In this document: positions 7,876-10,864 of the stretch, one piece after another
Numbering within the stretch: the stretch's first letter is position 1
Layout: each line of letters opens with the position of its first letter
NCBI GenBank assembly: GCA_946481425.1
Contig: CAMLNT010000075.1
Span: 1 to 10,864, forward strand
Source of the DNA: an uncultured Brevundimonas sp.
GTDB taxonomy: Bacteria; Pseudomonadota; Alphaproteobacteria; Caulobacterales; Caulobacteraceae
Direction: 5' to 3'
DNA length: 10,864 nucleotides
The notes under the pieces: model-generated
The model's database searches: none
The model's input: the letters and a program-made list of their open reading frames with translations, nothing else
Told to the model about the DNA's origin: nothing
Made by a program: the position numbers and the translations under genes

Positions 7876-7899
7876 ACGCAGCCGGGTGCAATGCTGCGT
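7876..7899 (-). promoter_or_regulatory. Hairpin between hisC and the RTX gene
   Basis: Bases 7876-7882 (ACGCAGC) and 7893-7899 (GCTGCGT) form a perfect 7-bp stem with a 10-base loop in the 73-base gap after the hisC stop. No T-run follows on the minus strand, so it is at best a weak terminator or attenuator. A very weak minus-strand promoter candidate overlaps it: TTGCAC, 16 bases, then TAGTGT (three of six matches at -10). Whether the RTX gene is co-transcribed with hisC or has its own promoter cannot be decided from sequence. Confidence 0.3.
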
Positions 7900-7912
7900 T
7901 GTGGGGCGGATG

Positions 7913-9004
7913 TCAGCTCGCGGCGAACTCGCTGAGCGCGTCGAGGAGGGCGCGGTTCTCGTCCTCGGTCCCGACGGTGATGCGCAGGCAGTCGGTCAGG
8001 CCGTAGCCTCCGACGGGGCGCACGATGATGCCGCGCGAATGCAGGAAGGCGTCGGCAGCCTGGGCGTTGCGCTTTGCGTCCGGGAAACGCACGAGCACGA
8101 AGTTGCCGGCCGACGGAAAGACCTCGAAGCCGAAGCCCTTGATGGCTTGGGTCAGGCGCGGGCGCCATTGCTGGACCAGAGCCCGCGACTTCTCGACATG
8201 TTCGTCGTCGGACATGGCCGCGAGGGCCGCTTCCTGGGCCGGGATGTTGTTGTTGAAGGGCAGCCGGATGCGGTCGACGGCCTCGGCGACCGGTAGCGGG
8301 CAGTAGCCCCAGCCGACCCGCAGGCCGGCCAGGCCGTGAATCTTGGAGAAGGTGCGGGTGACGATGACGTTGGTGGCCGTGCGGGCGAGCTCAAGAGCGC
8401 TCTGCCAGTCAGGCTCGGTCACGTACTCGGCGTAGGCCTCGTCGATAACCAGCAGAACGTTCTCCGGCAGGCCTTCGTGCAGGCGGCGGATCTCGGCGCC
8501 GGAATTCCAGCTGCCGGTCGGATTGGCCGGGTTGGAGACATAGACGAGGCGGGTGCGCTCATCGACGAGCTCGAGCAGGCCGTCGACCTCGGCCTTCAGG
8601 TTGGGCTCGGGCGCCAGCTTGATCTCGGCCTGGTTGGCCCTGGCGGAGATGCGGTAGGCGAGAAAGCCGTACTGGCCGGTGACGATGTTGTCGCCCGGCG
8701 TCAGATAGACCTGGTTCAGCAGGGCGAAGACCTCGTCCGAGCCATTGCCGAAGACGAGGCGCTCCGGCTCCAGATCGTGCTTGTCCGCGACGGCCTGGCG
8801 CAGCTTGGAGGCGCGGCCCTCGGGGTAGAGGTGCAGGCGTTCGATGGCCGCGGCGAAGGCCTCGCGCGCCTTCTCCCCCGGGCCCAGCGGGTTCTCGTTG
8901 GACGACAGCTTGATCGGCTCGGCCACGCCCTCGATCTTGGACTTGCCGCCGACGTAGGGAGCGATGTCGAGGATGCCGGACTTGGGCGCGGGGGTCTGGG
9001 TCAT
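7913..9004 (-). CDS. hisC: Histidinol-phosphate aminotransferase
   Basis: PLP-dependent class I/II aminotransferase that makes L-histidinol phosphate from imidazole-acetol phosphate and glutamate. Many homologues also transaminate aromatic keto acids. The 363 residues are full length. Visible family features are SSNENPLGP (34-42), the Tyr of HLYPEG (58-63), FGNGSDE (85-91), SNPANPTG (157-164), IDEAY (187-191; Asp188 contacts the PLP ring nitrogen) and TFSKIHGLAGLRVGWG (218-233), where Lys221 is the Schiff-base lysine and Arg229 binds phosphate. A late arginine, in LRITVG (Arg341), should bind the substrate carboxylate. The start context MTQTPAPKSGILDIAPYVGG matches alphaproteobacterial HisC, but no good ribosome site precedes the ATG (CTAAAGCCCCCTG). 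The chorismate-mutase-like gene lies 47 bases upstream, which suggests a role in Phe/Tyr synthesis. The tyrA gene often found after such hisC genes is absent; the RTX gene stands there. Confidence 0.95.
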   Translation of the reverse strand: MTQTPAPKSGILDIAPYVGGKSKIEGVAEPIKLSSNENPLGPGEKAREAFAAAIERLHLYPEGRASKLRQAVADKHDLEPERLVFGNGSDEVFALLNQVYLTPGDNIVTGQYGFLAYRISARANQAEIKLAPEPNLKAEVDGLLELVDERTRLVYVSNPANPTGSWNSGAEIRRLHEGLPENVLLVIDEAYAEYVTEPDWQSALELARTATNVIVTRTFSKIHGLAGLRVGWGYCPLPVAEAVDRIRLPFNNNIPAQEAALAAMSDDEHVEKSRALVQQWRPRLTQAIKGFGFEVFPSAGNFVLVRFPDAKRNAQAADAFLHSRGIIVRPVGGYGLTDCLRITVGTEDENRALLDALSEFAAS

Positions 9005-9051
9005 CAGGGGGCTTTAGCCGAGCTTGGCCGGGAGGCAAACAAACGGAATTG

Positions 9052-9729
9052 TCATCGGGGCGCGGCGGGGACCGCACCGATCACGCCGGTCAACCGCCCC
9101 GGAGCCTGGGCCAGTCGCGTGTCACCAGGCTGGACGTAGCCCGAAATCTGGAACAATCCCACCCCGCCGATCGCCAGCGCGTAGCGCGCCGCAAAGCCGA
9201 GGGCGGACAGGGCGGCCTCTACCGCGGAAGGGCTGGGCGCATCAGTGATCCACCAGGTCCGGTCGTCCCCCGAAGGCTCCGACCACTGGCGGGCCACGAC
9301 AAAGAGTCCCGGCTTGAGGCCGTCGCCGGTCAGGTCGTCATCAATGATCGAAAGCTGCGGCTCGGCGAGCAGGCGGGCCCACCATGGATCACGCGGATCG
9401 AGCGCGATCACCGCCCGCGCACCGGCGCGCGCCGAGGCGACCGCAGCGCGGGCGTCCGCCACCTGAGCGATGCGGGCGCGATAGCCGAAACGCCCGCGCG
9501 CGAAGGCGTCGGCCCCGGGGCCGTGGACCGAAACCATGGCCGGTCGGGCCGCGGACTCGACCTCGCGGAGGACGGCCGCGATCAGGCCGGGAGGAAGGTC
9601 CGGATGCGCCTTCGACGTTTCGCGGATCAGTCGGGCCGCGGCGTCGGGCGTCAGCGGCATGGGCCCGAGATCACCCAGCAGGTCCCTCAGACGCGCCGCC
9701 AGCGGATCGAGATCGGCAGGCTCCACCAA
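9052..9729 (-). CDS. Chorismate mutase-like protein with shortened N-terminal domain
   Basis: A 225-residue cytoplasmic protein resembling the alphaproteobacterial chorismate mutases found beside hisC. From memory of the family, the C-terminal ligand-binding-like part matches: DPRDPWWARLLAEP (111-124), PSGDDRTWWITDAP (152-165), and the end LFQISGYVQPGD (192-203) and PGRLTGVIGAVP (210-221). The N-terminal AroQ helical domain appears shortened. Residues 26-60 (LTPDAAARLIRE through LREVESAA) resemble the second and third helices, but the long first helix (D-x-ID-x-x-LL-x-LL-x-x-R) that supplies active-site Arg and Lys residues is reduced to about 16 residues. Mutase activity is therefore doubtful. 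The start must be TTG at 9729 or GTG at 9726, because an in-frame TGA lies immediately upstream; AAGG sits 8 bases before the TTG. The first ATG is codon 24. The stop is 47 bases before hisC. Confidence 0.75.
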   Translation of the reverse strand: MVEPADLDPLAARLRDLLGDLGPMPLTPDAAARLIRETSKAHPDLPPGLIAAVLREVESAARPAMVSVHGPGADAFARGRFGYRARIAQVADARAAVASARAGARAVIALDPRDPWWARLLAEPQLSIIDDDLTGDGLKPGLFVVARQWSEPSGDDRTWWITDAPSPSAVEAALSALGFAARYALAIGGVGLFQISGYVQPGDTRLAQAPGRLTGVIGAVPAAPR

Positions 9730-10746
9730 TCAGAACACCTTGGGCGCGGGCGCCAGGCTGACGGGGCCCACGATGGTTCGTCCGTTCGAGAACCGCAGCA
9801 GCACATTGGTCTCGCCGCGGAAGCCCGAGGTGAGCTGGGCTCCGACGGCGACAGCGGCGGCCGCGCGAGGGTCGACGCCGGGCGCCCTTGCCATGCCGGC
9901 GATCGGGGCCGTGCCGCCTCGCAGATGGACCTGCAGATCACCCACCAGCCGGCCGTTGGTGTCGGCTGACAGGCGGTCGGACTGGCCGCGGGCGAAGTCG
10001 TCCTCTGCGGTGGCCTCGAGCCGAACCTGGCTGAGGGCGCCGCCCTCGCGGCTCCAGGCTGCCAAGGCCTCGCTCCAGGTCGCGCCGCGCAGCAGGCCCG
10101 ACTGATTGGCGACGCCTTCGGCCGAGAGGCTGAAGACGCGATTTTCGGACATCGAGGCCAGCACGCCGTCCGGGCGTGGCGTGGCGTTCTCGAGGTCGAA
10201 CAGGAGACCGGCCTGTCCGTCTGTCGCGTCGGGAATCAGGTTGATGATCAGCCGCTCGGCCTGTGTGATCGGGAAGGGCTGCGAGCCGGCGGTGGGCGAA
10301 AAGCGGGGCTGGTTGAACTCGATGACCACGCGCGGCGGGGTGCGGCTGAGGCCCGAGATCGACGCGCGCAAGGCCTCGCCTTCGACAGCGACCCAGCCCT
10401 TGGCGGCGCGGCCGAGCTCCAGCCCCTCGTTCGCGAGAATAACCCAGCGGTCGAGCTGATAGGCCGTCGCCTCGGTGCGCAGTTCAGGCGCGCGGATGCC
10501 GTGACCGGACGGGGCGATCACCTCGACATCGCCCATCACCACCTGGATGCGGAAGGGCCAGCCGTCGATGCGCGGCTCGCCGTGCTCGATCCGCCAGCCG
10601 GCGGCCTCGAGACGGGTCTCGGTCTGGGCCAGCCCCTGCCGGATCTGACCGGAGAGATAGAACCAGTAGCCGCTCCATCCGCCGGCGACGAGAAGGATGA
10701 GCAGAATGAGGCCGGGAATGCCGCAGCCGGAACGTCTGGAAGCCAT
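9730..10746 (-). CDS. DUF2125 domain protein, membrane-anchored, periplasmic
   Basis: A 338-residue protein of unknown function. A short basic N-terminus (MASRRSGCG) leads into one hydrophobic helix (about 11-30, LILLILLVAGG). A large, mostly beta-rich domain follows that should sit in the periplasm. The DUF2125 hallmark GWPFR is at 62-66, followed by alternating beta strands similar in style to AsmA-type lipid-facing proteins; that comparison is only inference. The ATG at 10746 is preferred over an upstream TTG at 10782 because AAAGG lies 7 bases ahead of it and the upstream extension overlaps the terminator. The TGA stop at 9730-9732 directly abuts the TTG/GTG start of the chorismate-mutase-like gene in the same frame, which suggests translational coupling. 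The gene probably starts a transcription unit, since a strong terminator lies 35 bases before its ATG. Confidence 0.85.
   Translation of the reverse strand: MASRRSGCGIPGLILLILLVAGGWSGYWFYLSGQIRQGLAQTETRLEAAGWRIEHGEPRIDGWPFRIQVVMGDVEVIAPSGHGIRAPELRTEATAYQLDRWVILANEGLELGRAAKGWVAVEGEALRASISGLSRTPPRVVIEFNQPRFSPTAGSQPFPITQAERLIINLIPDATDGQAGLLFDLENATPRPDGVLASMSENRVFSLSAEGVANQSGLLRGATWSEALAAWSREGGALSQVRLEATAEDDFARGQSDRLSADTNGRLVGDLQVHLRGGTAPIAGMARAPGVDPRAAAAVAVGAQLTSGFRGETNVLLRFSNGRTIVGPVSLAPAPKVF
9737..9740 (-). promoter_or_regulatory. Ribosome-binding site deciding the chorismate-mutase-like start
   Basis: On the minus strand AAGG lies inside the last codons of the DUF2125 gene, 8 bases before TTG 9729 and 11 before GTG 9726. 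This supports re-initiation at the junction rather than at the internal ATG of codon 24. TTG has the better spacing. Confidence 0.45.
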
Positions 10747-10752
10747 GAGGGG

Positions 10753-10757
10753 ACCTT
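10753..10757 (-). promoter_or_regulatory. Ribosome-binding site of the DUF2125 gene
   Basis: On the minus strand AAAGG stands 7 bases upstream of ATG 10746. This is the basis for choosing that start over the longer TTG-initiated frame. Confidence 0.6.
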
Positions 10758-10780
10758 TAGCGGAGCCTTGCGCTTCTCCC

Positions 10781-10817
10781 AAAAGAAAACCCCCGCCGGA
10801 TGGTTCCGGCGGGGGTT
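10781..10817 (-). terminator. Strong rho-independent terminator, minus strand
   Basis: A perfect 13-bp stem (10788-10800 with 10805-10817, core CCCCCGCCGGA / TCCGGCGGGGG) has a 4-base loop. On the minus strand it is followed by TTTTCTTTT (10789-10781). It ends transcription coming from the right edge, before the DUF2125 gene. On the plus strand only TTCGCTT follows, so it is not convincingly bidirectional. Confidence 0.92.
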
Positions 10818-10833
10818 CGCTTAGGCTTTGGCT

Positions 10834-10864
10834 CTAGGCCAGTGCCTTGATCGTATCGTCCGCC
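10834..10864 (-). CDS. Possible C-terminal tip of an upstream gene (partial)
   Basis: Reading leftward from the right edge, one frame gives ADDTIKALA followed by TAG at 10834-10836. The strong terminator begins 17 bases further on, which is the usual spacing after a real gene end. Only nine residues are visible, so the product cannot be named. A second frame (stop TAA at 10821-10823) is also open and cannot be excluded. Confidence 0.5.
   Translation of the reverse strand, partial: ADDTIKALA

Noticed and set aside
9730..10782. Longer DUF2125 start at the TTG of 10782
   Set aside because: It would add twelve residues without family character, would begin at the edge of the terminator T-tract and lacks a ribosome site, whereas ATG 10746 has AAAGG at good spacing.

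Overview
This is a high-GC chromosomal window (roughly two thirds G+C by eye). It looks like an alphaproteobacterium, and Caulobacterales (for example a Brevundimonas or Caulobacter relative) fits best. That placement is inferred from the compact DUF2125 / chorismate-mutase-like / hisC cluster, the codon use and the protein types; no rRNA or other definitive marker is present.

Layout. From 1 to 783 (minus, cut by the left edge) is a Na+/Ca2+-exchanger-family membrane antiporter. From 784 to 1228 is a 445-base divergent intergenic region with an unusual array of GACACC hexamers in both orientations. From 1229 to 2401 (plus) is a flavoprotein of the HI0933/YhiN/BaiN family. It converges on a very large minus-strand gene (2398-7839) for an 1813-residue RTX-type calcium-binding repeat protein; the two genes share the palindrome CTAG as overlapping stop codons. 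The RTX protein has no signal peptide and is probably a type I secretion substrate, but no secretion genes lie in the window. Upstream of it on the same strand are hisC (7913-9004), a chorismate-mutase-like gene with an apparently shortened N-terminus (9052-9729) and a DUF2125 membrane-anchored protein (9730-10746). A strong minus-strand intrinsic terminator (10781-10817) separates these from the 3' tip of another minus-strand gene at the right edge.

How they work together. The chorismate-mutase-like gene beside hisC suggests aromatic amino-acid biosynthesis, where HisC-type aminotransferases often act on aromatic substrates as well as histidinol phosphate. DUF2125 and the chorismate-mutase-like gene abut in the same reading frame with only a TGA between them. 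The RTX gene follows hisC after 73 bases and looks like an accessory surface or secreted gene placed behind a housekeeping cluster. I see no CRISPR, phage, IS element, tRNA or rRNA, and no clear new multi-gene system. The points most worth a second look are the hexamer array, the DUF2125/chorismate-mutase junction and shortened mutase domain, and the modular build of the RTX protein.
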